Shown piece by piece: positions 1-7,716 of a stretch of 28,242 nt of DNA. The stretch spans positions 1 to 28,242 of the forward strand of contig CAKUSI010000013.1 in NCBI GenBank assembly GCA_934678955.1, written 5' to 3'. The stretch comes from an uncultured Austwickia sp. GTDB lineage: Bacteria > Actinomycetota > Actinomycetes > Actinomycetales > Dermatophilaceae. Positions within the stretch are counted from its first letter, which is position 1. Every line of letters begins with the position of its first letter. The position numbers and the translations under genes are program-made. The notes beneath the pieces were generated by a model. That model searched no databases. It saw only the letters and a list, made by a program, of their open reading frames with translations, and was not told the origin of the DNA.

Positions 1-1
1 G

Positions 2-220
2 ACCACCAGCGCCGGTGGCCCCTACCCCACCGGCGACATCACCCACACCTATACGAAGAGCGGCACCTACGCGCCCAGCGCCGCCACCGTCCTGACCGCC
101 GACTACCGCCTCGCCGACGGCCCCTGGCAACCCATCACCGGAACCGCATCCCGCACCACCACACTCGGCCCACTCGAGGTCCTCGCCGTCCGCCCCGTCC
201 TCGTCGTCGACGATCCCTGA
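2..220 (+). CDS. PKD-domain-like secreted protein, C-terminal end (partial)
   Basis: An open frame enters from the left edge and stops with TGA at 218-220, giving the last 72 residues. The segment GDITHTYTKSGTY followed by a beta-rich stretch matches the closing strand of a PKD or Ig-like fold, in which an HxYxxxGxY pattern is typical. The remainder (GPWQPITGTASRTTTLGPLEV) fits tail sequences of secreted actinobacterial PKD proteins. Such proteins are exported and cell-wall or surface associated, but the signal peptide would lie outside the window. The call rests on this short motif, so the exact family is uncertain; the reading frame itself looks real from its codon pattern. Confidence 0.6.
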   Translation, partial: TTSAGGPYPTGDITHTYTKSGTYAPSAATVLTADYRLADGPWQPITGTASRTTTLGPLEVLAVRPVLVVDDP

Positions 221-246
221 CAGGTCCCCAGCGGCAGCCAGCTGGA

Positions 247-295
247 TATCCACAGCCCCTCCAACGGGAGAACCGCAGGTCATGTGCTGTGGATA
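247..295. promoter_or_regulatory. Inverted pair of DnaA-box-like sites
   Basis: Bases 247-256 (TATCCACAGC) and 286-295 (GCTGTGGATA) form a perfect 10-bp inverted repeat with a 29-bp spacer. The right site extends to TGTGGATAA at 288-296, a perfect reverse-strand match to the DnaA box TTATCCACA. The left site (ATATCCACA, 246-254) differs from it by one base. The pair lies just upstream of the AbiEi/DUF559-type gene. It could bind DnaA, act as an operator, or be the edge of a mobile unit; the sequence alone does not decide. Confidence 0.5.
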
Positions 296-334
296 AGCGT
301 TCACGCGAAGCGCCTGCTCGGCACCATCGTCCGT

Positions 335-1379
335 ATGGACCTCGCTCCCATCGACAGCACATCGCGCAGCCGCCGTGACGCGGCCGATCTGCGGATGGCG
401 GTGATCGCCGCGGGCGGCGTCGCGTCCTATGGCGACCTCGTCGCCGCCACCTCGAAGCGCACCGTGCAGAGTGGTCTCCAGGCAGGGGAGATCGTGCGCG
501 TGGCCCGTGGGCGCTACTCGCTACCCGTGAGCCCGGAACTCGGCGTGAAGGGCGGGTTCCCCGGCACTCGATTCATGGAAGCCGCGGATCGATCCGCGCA
601 GCGCGCCACGCGCGTGAGTACCCACCGAGGCGTCGCCCGCGCTCACGCGGCGATCCTGTCGCACCGCAGCGCCGCCGAATACCACCAGTTCCCCCTCCTC
701 GTCGACCCCGACCGTCCGGAGGTCATCGCCATCCGGGGCAGACGCGCCACGCGGGGACTGCACGCTCACGCCGTGGTCCGGTACCGGTCGCTGCCGCCCC
801 ACCAGCACGAGGATTCCGTCACCACCCCGGCGCGAACTGTCCTTGACTGTGCGGCGGACCTCCCCTTCGCGGAGGCGCTCGCCATCGCCGACTCCGCACT
901 CCGCTCCACAAAACGACCACGCTCCGATGGCCACGCGCGAGGAACTTCTGCTGGGGGTCGATGCCATGGCGACGCAAGTGCGTCCGCGAGTGCGCGAGAT
1001 CATCGCGTCGGCCGACGGTCGCGCGGCGAATCCCTTCGAGTCGGCGATGCGTGCGATCGCCATGCACGTGGAGGGGACCAACTTCATCCCGCAGTTCCCG
1101 ATCATGAGCTTCGACGTCACGCACACAGTCGACCTTGCTGACGAGGAGCTTCGTCTGGCGCTGGAGGCGGAAAGCTACACGTGGCATGGCACCAGAGAGG
1201 GCTTCGATCGTGATTGCTGGCGCTACGACTGCCTGACCGTCGACGGCTGGATCGTCCTGCGTTTCACCTGGTTCGCGATCATGCGGGACCCCGATTGGGT
1301 TCGCGAGATCATCGAGGCAGCCGTAGCGCGAGCGCGCACGCGCCGTGGGTGCCCCCAATGCGGGCAAATCGTCGCCTGA
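335..1379 (+). pseudogene. AbiEi-like / DUF559 (Vsr-fold) protein, frameshifted
   Basis: The first part (335 to about 910) encodes an N-terminal winged-helix region (residues about 10-60) and an AbiEi-like middle with SHRSAAEYH. The second part, in the next frame to the stop at 1379, encodes a DUF559 domain of the very-short-patch-repair nuclease fold: VDLADEELRLALEAES, WHGTREGFDRDCWRYD and GWIVLRFTW. Such proteins are normally one chain of 300-350 residues, and restoring the frame gives about 347. The break falls in the run AAAA at 910-913: with three A the reading passes from SALRST into NDHAPMATREELL. The gene is thus either a recent pseudogene or carries a one-base sequencing error. No AbiEii toxin gene is adjacent, so an antitoxin role is doubtful. 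The start at 335 is preferred because the conserved region begins just after it. Confidence 0.75.
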
Positions 1380-1491
1380 TGTTCCGAGCGACCTACGCGA
1401 TCGAAAAGTCGACCCCTGCGAGACGCACGCGACCTGCGCTCTTGTCATCACGCGCCCGTGCATTGAGCGATCGAGTAGGTCGCTCGGAACA
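1380..1491. repeat. 112-bp inverted-repeat element, copy 1 (MITE/REP-like)
   Basis: The element begins TGTTCCGAGCGACCTAC (1380-1396) and ends with its exact reverse complement (1475-1491). A related copy lies at 20394-20504. Both copies share the motif TTGTCATC about 60 bases from the left end (1442-1449 here). It starts one base after the stop codon of the preceding gene. It has no coding capacity and no T-tract. It could be a non-autonomous mobile element, a REP-type sequence or a long hairpin serving transcription termination. No clear target-site duplication is visible. Confidence 0.75.
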
Positions 1492-1585
1492 CATCTCACC
1501 ATCCGGACGGGCTCGGGGCTCCGCAAGCGGCCTGAGAAGCCGCCCATGAGCAATAGCCCGCGCCCAACACCCACCGTCTCGGGAC

Positions 1586-1813
1586 ACTTCCCGCCCATGG
1601 GCGACAGGTGAGGCGGAAACCGGGGCGCCACCCGGACTCTTCCCGCCCGCGGGCAAGGGACCGGGCCAAAAGCCGGGCCTCTCGCGCGCACTTCCCGCCC
1701 ATGGGCGACATGTGAGGCCGGAAACCTGGGGTTCCGGCGGACACTTCCCGCCCATGGGCGGCAAGTGAGGCGGAAACCCGGGCGCCACCCGGACACTTCC
1801 CGCCCACGGGCGG
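1586..1813. repeat. Tandem repeat, 52-53 bp period, five units
   Basis: The core CTTCCCGCCCATGGGCG recurs at about 1586, 1637, 1690, 1743 and 1795; the second unit reads CGCGGG and the fifth CACGGG at the centre. A degenerate sixth unit (CGCCCATGAG) lies at 1541-1550. Between cores a second conserved part reads GTGAGGCGGAAACC and CGCCACCCGGAC. The core is palindromic; in unit four the symmetry spans 1743-1766 with one mismatched pair. Reverse-strand frames across the array are open only because of the repeat and are not convincing genes. With the 112-bp element and the leader of the next gene it fills the 675-bp stretch 1380-2054, in which I see no gene. Confidence 0.85.
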
Positions 1814-2054
1814 AGGGCGCCCCGGCGGCGGACTGGCCACAAGGCGGTGGAAGCCGACGCTCCGGCGCGCGAAGATAGACCCCGAGCGCGCAGGACGCTC
1901 CGACCGAGTGGGGCCCACCGCACGAATGAGATCGAAAACGCTTCGGCCAGGCCGGCTACCAGAGCGGCGACCGTCGCAGACCTTCATCCCGGCGGTCGCC
2001 TCCACTCCGATCGGTCGGCGCCCCCGCAGCAGAACCCACGAGCGAAGGACTGCC

Positions 2055-3452
2055 ATGAAGACCCTGATCAGCAATGGGACCATCTGCCTGGAGGGCGAGG
2101 TCGTCAAGGCCGACCTCGCGATCCGCGACGAGACGGTCGAAGCGATCGGCACGGGCTTCGCGGCGGAGGATTTCGACACGGTCATCGACGCGACCGGCAA
2201 ATACGTCATGCCCGGCGGCGTCGACGCCCACACGCACATGGCGCTGCAGCAGACACCGAAGTACCGCGCCTGCGACGACTTCTTCGACGGCGGCGCCGCG
2301 GCGGCCTGCGGCGGGACCACCACGATCATCGACCACATGGGATTCGGCGAGCCGGGCTGCACGTTGGAGTCGCGCTTCGAGGAATACAAGGGCCTCGCCG
2401 AGCGGTGCCCCATCGACTACAGCTTCCACGGCGTCTTCCAGCACGTGAACGACGATGTCCTCGCCGAGTTGGAGCGCCTGGTGGGCGAGAAGGGTTACCA
2501 GAGCTACAAGGCCTACACCACCTACGGATTCCCGATCCACGACGACGGGCTCCTCGAGATCCTGCAGGTCATGAAGCGCACGGACGGGCTGCTCACCGTC
2601 CACTCCGAGAACGACGCCATCTGCAACACGCTGCGCCAGCAGTTCGCCGAGCAGGGGCACCTGGAGCCGATCTACCACGCCCTGTCCCGCCCGAACGCCG
2701 CCGAGGCCGAGGCCGTCGGCCGCCTAGTGCAGTTGGCGAAGGTCGCCGACGACGCGCCGCTCTACATCGTCCACATGTCCGCCCACGAGAGCCTGGAACC
2801 GGTCCGGGCCGCCCGCGCCGCCGGGCAGCAGAACATCTTCGTGGAGACCTGCACGCAGTACCTGATGCTCACCGACAAGCTCTTCTCCGAGGGCGGGCCG
2901 AGCAAGGGCATCCTCTACATGCTCGCCCCGCCGCTGCGCAAGGAGATCGACAACGTCGAGCTGTGGAAGGGCGTCGCGGAGGGCGACGTGCAGGTCGTGG
3001 CCACCGACCACTGCCCGTTCAAGCCGGAGCAGAAGCTGGAGCACGTCGACGACTACCGCGGCGCCCCCGGCGGCATGTCCGGCGTGGAGGAGCGGATGCC
3101 GATCCTGTTCTCCGAGGGGGTCCAGAAGGGGCGCCTCAGCCTCGAACGATTCGTGCAGGTCACGGCCGCGAACCCGGCCCGGATCTTCGGCATGTACCCC
3201 ACCAAGGGCACCCTGGTACCCGGCAGCGACGCCGACGTGACGATCATCGACCCCCACCGCAGCCGGGTCTTCGCCAAGGACAACCTGCGCACCACGGCCG
3301 GGTACTCCCCCTACGAGGGCCTGCAGGTCGACTGCGTCATCGACACGGTCCTGTCCCGCGGCGCCCTCGTCGCGAAGGACAACGAGTTCGTCGGCGAGCG
3401 GGGCCGCGGCCGGATGGTCCCGCGGCGCCCGGGCGTGTCCACCGTGCGCTGA
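2055..3452 (+). CDS. hydA: Dihydropyrimidinase / D-hydantoinase
   Basis: This cytosolic binuclear-zinc amidohydrolase, 465 residues (the usual length), opens dihydropyrimidine or 5-substituted hydantoin rings to N-carbamoyl amino acids. The metal ligands are all visible: H59 and H61 in GGVDAHTHM, the carboxylated lysine K152 in SYKAYTTYG, H183 in TVHSEND, H240 in IVHMSAHES, and D318 in VATDHCPF. The start at 2055 has GAAGGA about 8 bases upstream and begins the conserved strand MKTLISNGTI; an in-frame extension to 1908 has no family similarity. No carbamoylase, permease or dihydropyrimidine dehydrogenase gene is nearby, so substrate and pathway are not fixed by context. The tandem array lies upstream. 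Which member of the hydantoinase group it is cannot be settled from sequence alone. Confidence 0.92.
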   Translation: MKTLISNGTICLEGEVVKADLAIRDETVEAIGTGFAAEDFDTVIDATGKYVMPGGVDAHTHMALQQTPKYRACDDFFDGGAAAACGGTTTIIDHMGFGEPGCTLESRFEEYKGLAERCPIDYSFHGVFQHVNDDVLAELERLVGEKGYQSYKAYTTYGFPIHDDGLLEILQVMKRTDGLLTVHSENDAICNTLRQQFAEQGHLEPIYHALSRPNAAEAEAVGRLVQLAKVADDAPLYIVHMSAHESLEPVRAARAAGQQNIFVETCTQYLMLTDKLFSEGGPSKGILYMLAPPLRKEIDNVELWKGVAEGDVQVVATDHCPFKPEQKLEHVDDYRGAPGGMSGVEERMPILFSEGVQKGRLSLERFVQVTAANPARIFGMYPTKGTLVPGSDADVTIIDPHRSRVFAKDNLRTTAGYSPYEGLQVDCVIDTVLSRGALVAKDNEFVGERGRGRMVPRRPGVSTVR

Positions 3453-3575
3453 GCCAGGCGACCGTACGCCGAATGTGGCGCAACTCCGGTCCGTCCGCCG
3501 CGACCTCTAGGTGGCCGTAGGGAAGACTGTCGGACGGAGCGCCGCCCCGACGGCGGTCCGGGAAGGACGGGGACA

Positions 3576-4259
3576 GTGGAGGCGAAGGACTGGGACGCGC
3601 GGTATGCGGCGGAGCGGCAATGGTCGATCGAGCCCAACCGGTGGGTCGTCCACGAGCTGTCGACCCTGGTGCCCGGGCGGGCGCTCGACGTCGCTTGCGG
3701 CGAGGGACGCAACGCGATCTGGCTGGCAGAGCAGGGCTGGTCGGTGCTTGGCGTCGACTACTCGCAGCAGGCGCTCGACCGCGCGGTCGAGGCGGCGGCA
3801 CTCGCCCAGGCGAAGGCTGCCGAACCGCTGGACCTGGAATGGGAGCGCCGCGACATCACCGAGCGTGACGGCATGGCCGGCCAGTTCGACCTCGTGCTGT
3901 GCTGTTACCTCCACCTCGTGCCCTACGAGCGCACGCCTGTCTTCCGTGCCGCGGCCGGCGCCGTGGCGCCCGGCGGGACGCTCCTGGTGATCGGTCACGA
4001 TTCCACGAATCTCGAGGAGGGGTACGGGGGCCCGAAGGACCTCGAAGTCCTGTTCACCGCTCAGGACGTGGATGCCGACCTGCGCGACATCGTGTCCTCC
4101 GGGTCGTGGGAGGTCGAGCGGTCCTCCCGGGTGGCGCGCGAGGTCGAGACCGATCTGGGCCCGAAGGTCGCCTGGGACGCCCTCTATCGGGCCCGGCGAC
4201 CCGACCGCAGCAAGGACGAGCTGACCTTCGCCCTGCCCGCCGAGCAGCCGGCCGACTGA
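3576..4259 (+). CDS. Class I SAM-dependent methyltransferase (TehB-like)
   Basis: A 227-residue soluble protein with a Rossmann methyltransferase fold. Motif I is ALDVACGEGRNAIWLA (residues 36-51), the acidic end of strand 2 is GVDYS (D61), and the motif IV/post-I region reads FDLVLCCYLHLVP. This arrangement resembles small methyltransferases of the TehB and thiopurine type, but the acceptor substrate cannot be told. The GTG start at 3576 follows GGAAGGA with suitable spacing, and WDARYAAERQWSIEPNRW is a typical beginning for the group. It lies 123 bases after the hydantoinase on the same strand and may be co-transcribed. It converges on the signalling operon, with only nine bases between the two stop codons. 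Confidence 0.85.
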   Translation: MEAKDWDARYAAERQWSIEPNRWVVHELSTLVPGRALDVACGEGRNAIWLAEQGWSVLGVDYSQQALDRAVEAAALAQAKAAEPLDLEWERRDITERDGMAGQFDLVLCCYLHLVPYERTPVFRAAAGAVAPGGTLLVIGHDSTNLEEGYGGPKDLEVLFTAQDVDADLRDIVSSGSWEVERSSRVAREVETDLGPKVAWDALYRARRPDRSKDELTFALPAEQPAD

Positions 4260-4268
4260 CTCGGTCGG
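4252..4268. terminator. Short hairpin between convergent genes
   Basis: CCGAC at 4252-4256 and GTCGG at 4264-4268 can pair across a 7-base loop in the tiny gap between the methyltransferase and PP2C stop codons. There is no T-tract. It could serve as a weak two-way terminator, but the stem is short. Confidence 0.25.
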
Positions 4269-5096
4269 TTAGCGACCCTCCGGTCCCATCAGGTCGAGGA
4301 GCCGCTCCACCTGGCTCGCCGGCGCCGCGGGCTTCGGGAGCTCGACCGCCTCCACGACCAGAACGGTCACGTTGTCCCGCCCGCCCGCGGCCAGCGCGGC
4401 CTCCTGCAGGGCCAGCGCCGCGTCCTGCGGGTCGGGCCGGTCGAGGAGGATCCTGGCGATCTCCTGATCGTGGACCTCATCGGTGAGACCGTCCGAGCAC
4501 AACAGGATCCGGTCGCCGACGACTGCGGGCAACACCCATCGGTCGACCTCGGGCACTCCCCCCAAGCCGCCGCCCAGAGCGCGCGTGATCACATGCCCGC
4601 CGGGCAGGTTGCGCGCGACGTCCCGGTCCAGACCCATCTCGTCGCTGAGTTCCTGCACGCGCGAGTGGTCCACGGAGATCTGCTCCAGCGAGCCACCGGA
4701 CAACCGGTATGCCCGCGAGTCGCCCACGTTGAAGACCAGCCATCCCACACGGCCCTCCAGGACCGTGAGACCGGCACCCACCACGGTCGTCCCGGGGGCG
4801 GCAGGATCGGTGCCGGCCAGATTCGCGATGCGGACCGCGGCCTCGTCGATCGCGCCGAGCACGTCGTCATCGCTCACCCAGGGACCCCGGATCCGGGAAA
4901 ACGCCTGTATGGCCGCCTCGGAGGCCGCCTCCCCGCGCGCGTGCCCGCCCATCCCGTCGGCCACCACGAAGACCGGCGGACCCGCCAGGAATCCGTCCTG
5001 CTGGTAAGGCCGCACCCGCCCCGGGTGCGTGGTCACGCCCCAGGCCAGCCGGCACCCCGGCGCGCTCGCGCCGACCATGGCAGCTCCGTCGTGCAT
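4269..5096 (-). CDS. PP2C-family Ser/Thr protein phosphatase
   Basis: A 275-residue soluble PPM/PP2C phosphatase that removes phosphate from Ser/Thr with two Mn/Mg ions. Motifs in order: RPYQQDG (D34), VVADGMGGHARGE (D47, G48), FNVGDSRAYR (D126), LLCSDGLTDEV (D202, G203) and GGRDNVTVLVV (D241, N242). The metal ligands are complete, so it should be active. It resembles the stand-alone PstP/PrpC type but has no membrane helix. The ATG at 5096 follows GGGAGGGGG; an extension to 5177 has no family similarity. It is the last gene of the operon, 111 bases after the FHA gene, the largest gap within the operon, so it may also have its own promoter. Its substrates are probably phosphoproteins made by PknG; this is inference from linkage. 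Confidence 0.92.
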   Translation of the reverse strand: MHDGAAMVGASAPGCRLAWGVTTHPGRVRPYQQDGFLAGPPVFVVADGMGGHARGEAASEAAIQAFSRIRGPWVSDDDVLGAIDEAAVRIANLAGTDPAAPGTTVVGAGLTVLEGRVGWLVFNVGDSRAYRLSGGSLEQISVDHSRVQELSDEMGLDRDVARNLPGGHVITRALGGGLGGVPEVDRWVLPAVVGDRILLCSDGLTDEVHDQEIARILLDRPDPQDAALALQEAALAAGGRDNVTVLVVEAVELPKPAAPASQVERLLDLMGPEGR

Positions 5097-5207
5097 GACA
5101 CCCCCTCCCGGATCATCCATCCGAACAGATCGGCCGTACGGCAAGAATCCCGAGCGTGACGGGCACCCGCCGTCCACCCAGAGACGGGAGGCTACCCCGC
5201 GGGTGAC

Positions 5208-6428
5208 CTACCCGGTACCGGCCAGGTCGCCCGCCGTCGCCTTGCGCACCACCAGCCGGGTCCACGCGCCCACGTAGATCCGGTCATCGTCGCTGATCTC
5301 GACCCGCTGACCGGCAGTGATCGGTTGCGCCGGCAGCGGACCGCTGGCCGGGCCCACGAACGTACCGTTACTCGAGCCGAGATCCTCGATCCACCAGCGT
5401 GTCCCGTCGGTCGTGAACTCCGCGTGCCGCCGGCTCACCCCGCTGTCAGCGCCGCAGTCCACCTCGGGGACGACGCGGCGACTGGCCGAGTACCGCCCGA
5501 TCAACGCCCGGCCCCGCAGCCGCACGACCTCCGGCACGCCCGGGGACGGGCACTCCTCGCCGGTCTCCTGCGCCTCGAACCACCCCGGGTCGACCCACAC
5601 CTCCACGACCCAGTCCCCCTTGGCCTGGCGCGACGGGGCGCGCGTGGAGGACGAGGCCACAGAAGACAGGTATGGCGTCGCGGCCGGCGGAGAGCTCGGC
5701 GCGGGTGGGGGGCTCGGCATCGGCACCGGCGAAGGGCCGGGCGCGGGTTCGGCGACGGGCATCGGCACCGGAGGCCCGCCCGGCGCGGGTTCGGCGACGG
5801 GCATCTGGGAGGTCGGGGGCGGCTCCGGGCCGTTGTCGGGGTCGGGATCCGCATCGGGCTCCGGGCCTGCCACCGAGTCGCCGTCCCGTGCCCCGCCGGG
5901 CTTCTCGCCCGACTCCGCACCTTCGCCCGACTCCGCGCCTTCCCCCGAGTCCGCGTCTTCGGCCGAGTCCGCGTCCCCGTCGGTAGCGTTGCCCTCAGCC
6001 TCGAACACGGCATTCCTATCAGCGTCAGCGTCCTCGGCCACGACCCTAGGGGCTACGCGCGTGTCCAGGGCGGCCAGCTTCTCGGCGAGCGGCCGGGGCA
6101 GCGCGCCGGTCGTGAAGTCATAGCCGCAGCTCTCGCAGAACAGGTGCGCCGCGCTCGCGGGTGCCCCGCAGTGCGGGCAGGACCGGACCTCCCCGCCCCC
6201 CGAGGCATCCTCACGGGCTTCAATCACTTCATCCGACACATCGAGGCCGCCGGTGGAGGGCGTCCCAACCGATGACCTCCCCGTCGCGGAGCCCCCGCCC
6301 GGAGCCGCCGACGGAGCCGCGCCCGGCATCGCCGCCGCCAGCGAGGCGGGCCCGGTCATCGGCGCGCCGCAGGTGTCGCAGTAGTCGTCGGCCTCGCTCT
6401 CGTGGCCGACAGGGCAGATCGGGCTCAC
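5208..6428 (-). CDS. FHA-domain protein with N-terminal zinc ribbons
   Basis: A 406-residue protein that should bind phosphothreonine peptides. Residues 5-21 form a ribbon-like element (C5, H9, C17, C20 in YCDTCG) and residues 84-101 a second (CPHCG, FCESCG). A long acidic and proline-rich linker (about 130-265) holds hexapeptide repeats of the type SGEGAE and two copies of MPVAEPAPG. The FHA domain is at about 300-395 with GR (311-312), SRRH (332-335) and SSNGTF (N354), the full phosphothreonine-binding set. The start is GTG at 6428, overlapping the vWA stop codon in GTGA, so translation is coupled. It may act as reader for PknG, as GarA/OdhI does in mycobacteria and corynebacteria, but it is much longer and not their ortholog. 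Confidence 0.9.
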   Translation of the reverse strand: MSPICPVGHESEADDYCDTCGAPMTGPASLAAAMPGAAPSAAPGGGSATGRSSVGTPSTGGLDVSDEVIEAREDASGGGEVRSCPHCGAPASAAHLFCESCGYDFTTGALPRPLAEKLAALDTRVAPRVVAEDADADRNAVFEAEGNATDGDADSAEDADSGEGAESGEGAESGEKPGGARDGDSVAGPEPDADPDPDNGPEPPPTSQMPVAEPAPGGPPVPMPVAEPAPGPSPVPMPSPPPAPSSPPAATPYLSSVASSSTRAPSRQAKGDWVVEVWVDPGWFEAQETGEECPSPGVPEVVRLRGRALIGRYSASRRVVPEVDCGADSGVSRRHAEFTTDGTRWWIEDLGSSNGTFVGPASGPLPAQPITAGQRVEISDDDRIYVGAWTRLVVRKATAGDLAGTG

Positions 6429-7702
6429 TTGCGGACCCGCGTGGTCTTCGTCGAGGCCGTGTCGAGCGCCATCTCGTCCAGCTTGTCCACGTCGCGGCGG
6501 AGGTGGATGCGCCCGGTCGCGGCGTCCTCGATGTCCACGACCCGGCGCAGACGGTCGGTCGCCCCAGCGTCGCCCGTCTCGGCGGCGAGCTGGACCGCGC
6601 GGCCGAGTTTGGTGGTGGCCGTGGCGTCGTCGCCGACGGCCTTCGCGGCCAGCCCCGCCTGGATGGCCGACGCCAACTCGGTCTGCCCCGTGTAATGCGC
6701 GACCTCCGGGCTGATCTGCGCGGTCAGGCCGGCGTCGCCCGACCACTTCGCCTTCACCAGACCCTGGGCGACCATCTGGCCGCCGACGATGAGCTGCACC
6801 CGGGAGGCGAGCTGCTCCTGGCCGACGGCCTTCGGCGCGAGTCGCACCGCGACGTGGTAGTCGCGCGTCTCGTCGCCCCAGGCTCCGGTCGGGTACGCGC
6901 CGGTCAGCGCGTTCACCTCACGCCTGCGATGCGTGATGTCCTCCAGTGTCGGGGCCACCTGCCGGACAAAGAGCACCTGGGCCCCCTGGGGCGCCCATAC
7001 GTTCAGCGTCGCCTCGGCCACCCCTCGGCCCATCGACGCGCGCATCAGCGACTCGAACTCGCTCGCCATGTCCTCCCGGCGCGGGATCAGGTCCACGGTC
7101 CCCAGCAGCGCCTGGGCGATCCGGCGCACCTCGTCGACCTGCCAGGCGGCGCCGAGTCCGCGGCAGTCGGCCTGGAACTTGCCGCGCACCGCGTTGATCG
7201 CGCGGGTCAGCTGCTCGGACGTCTCGTGCTGGTTCTCCCCGTCGGTCAGCAGGATCACATGCCGCTGCGCCAGCGACGGCACGGTGTCGAAGAGCTGCGC
7301 GGCGGCCAGGAGCCACGTGCCCATCGCCGTACCGCCGTCCGCGCGCAGCTGCCGTAGCGACGCCTTCGCCGCCTCACGCGTCTGCGGATTCATGCGCACC
7401 ATGGCCGCGGAATACCCGTCCGGGTAGCACAGCCGCGCTTGGTGGTTGCCCGCGACGATCGCGAACCACACGCCGTCCAGGATCTGGTCGAGGGCCGACG
7501 ACGCCGCGTACTGGGCCGCCGCCACCCCCGCCGCCTCCATCGAGCGGGACGTGTCGACGACGATGATCTCCCCGGCATCGCCGGAGCCGGTCTGCCCCGC
7601 GCCGCCCGCGCCGGCGCACGTGATCGTGACGATCGCGTGCGCGTCGGTGCCGCCCTCGGGCAGGAACTCGTTCTGGTAGACGGTCGCGGTGAAGTCCGCC
7701 AT
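6425..7702 (-). CDS. von Willebrand factor A domain protein
   Basis: A 425-residue protein with a complete MIDAS metal site: DTSRS (D50, S52, S54), the threonine in GGTAMGTW (T125) and the aspartate in LLTDGEN (D154). The vWA domain covers about 45-220; the rest is a beta-rich middle and a helical C-terminal end (KLGRAVQLAAETGD) suggestive of a TPR-like hairpin. It has no signal peptide or membrane segment, so it is cytosolic. vWA proteins of this kind occur with PP2C phosphatases and protein kinases in tellurite-resistance-type modules, where they are thought to act as metal-dependent scaffolds. The start at 7702 follows AGGAGGAAGG. It lies 14 bases after the zinc-ribbon PP2C gene and overlaps the FHA gene by 4 bases. 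Confidence 0.92.
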   Translation of the reverse strand: MADFTATVYQNEFLPEGGTDAHAIVTITCAGAGGAGQTGSGDAGEIIVVDTSRSMEAAGVAAAQYAASSALDQILDGVWFAIVAGNHQARLCYPDGYSAAMVRMNPQTREAAKASLRQLRADGGTAMGTWLLAAAQLFDTVPSLAQRHVILLTDGENQHETSEQLTRAINAVRGKFQADCRGLGAAWQVDEVRRIAQALLGTVDLIPRREDMASEFESLMRASMGRGVAEATLNVWAPQGAQVLFVRQVAPTLEDITHRRREVNALTGAYPTGAWGDETRDYHVAVRLAPKAVGQEQLASRVQLIVGGQMVAQGLVKAKWSGDAGLTAQISPEVAHYTGQTELASAIQAGLAAKAVGDDATATTKLGRAVQLAAETGDAGATDRLRRVVDIEDAATGRIHLRRDVDKLDEMALDTASTKTTRVRK

Positions 7703-7716
7703 CGCTGCCTTCCTCC

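Noticed and set aside
1380..1491. Intact insertion sequence
   Set aside because: About 110 bp with no transposase and no clear target duplication; at most a non-autonomous element.
1541..1813. CRISPR array
   Set aside because: The units are contiguous tandem repeats with conserved, not unique, inter-core sequence, and no cas gene is present.
1908..2054. N-terminal extension of the hydantoinase
   Set aside because: The family begins at MKTLISNGTI, and a good ribosome site precedes 2055; the extension has no similarity and unlikely composition.
1496..2413. Long reverse-strand open frame of about 305 codons across the tandem array and the start of hydA
   Set aside because: It is open because of the GC-rich repeat and the reverse frame of hydA; it has no family signature and overlaps a gene with full catalytic motifs.
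4483..5159. Forward-strand open frames opposite the PP2C gene
   Set aside because: They are shadows of the phosphatase frame, with no ribosome site and no domain.
5208..6428. FHA protein as ortholog of GarA/OdhI
   Set aside because: GarA/OdhI are about 150 residues with a conserved N-terminal phospho-Thr motif; this protein is 406 residues with zinc ribbons and a long acidic linker.
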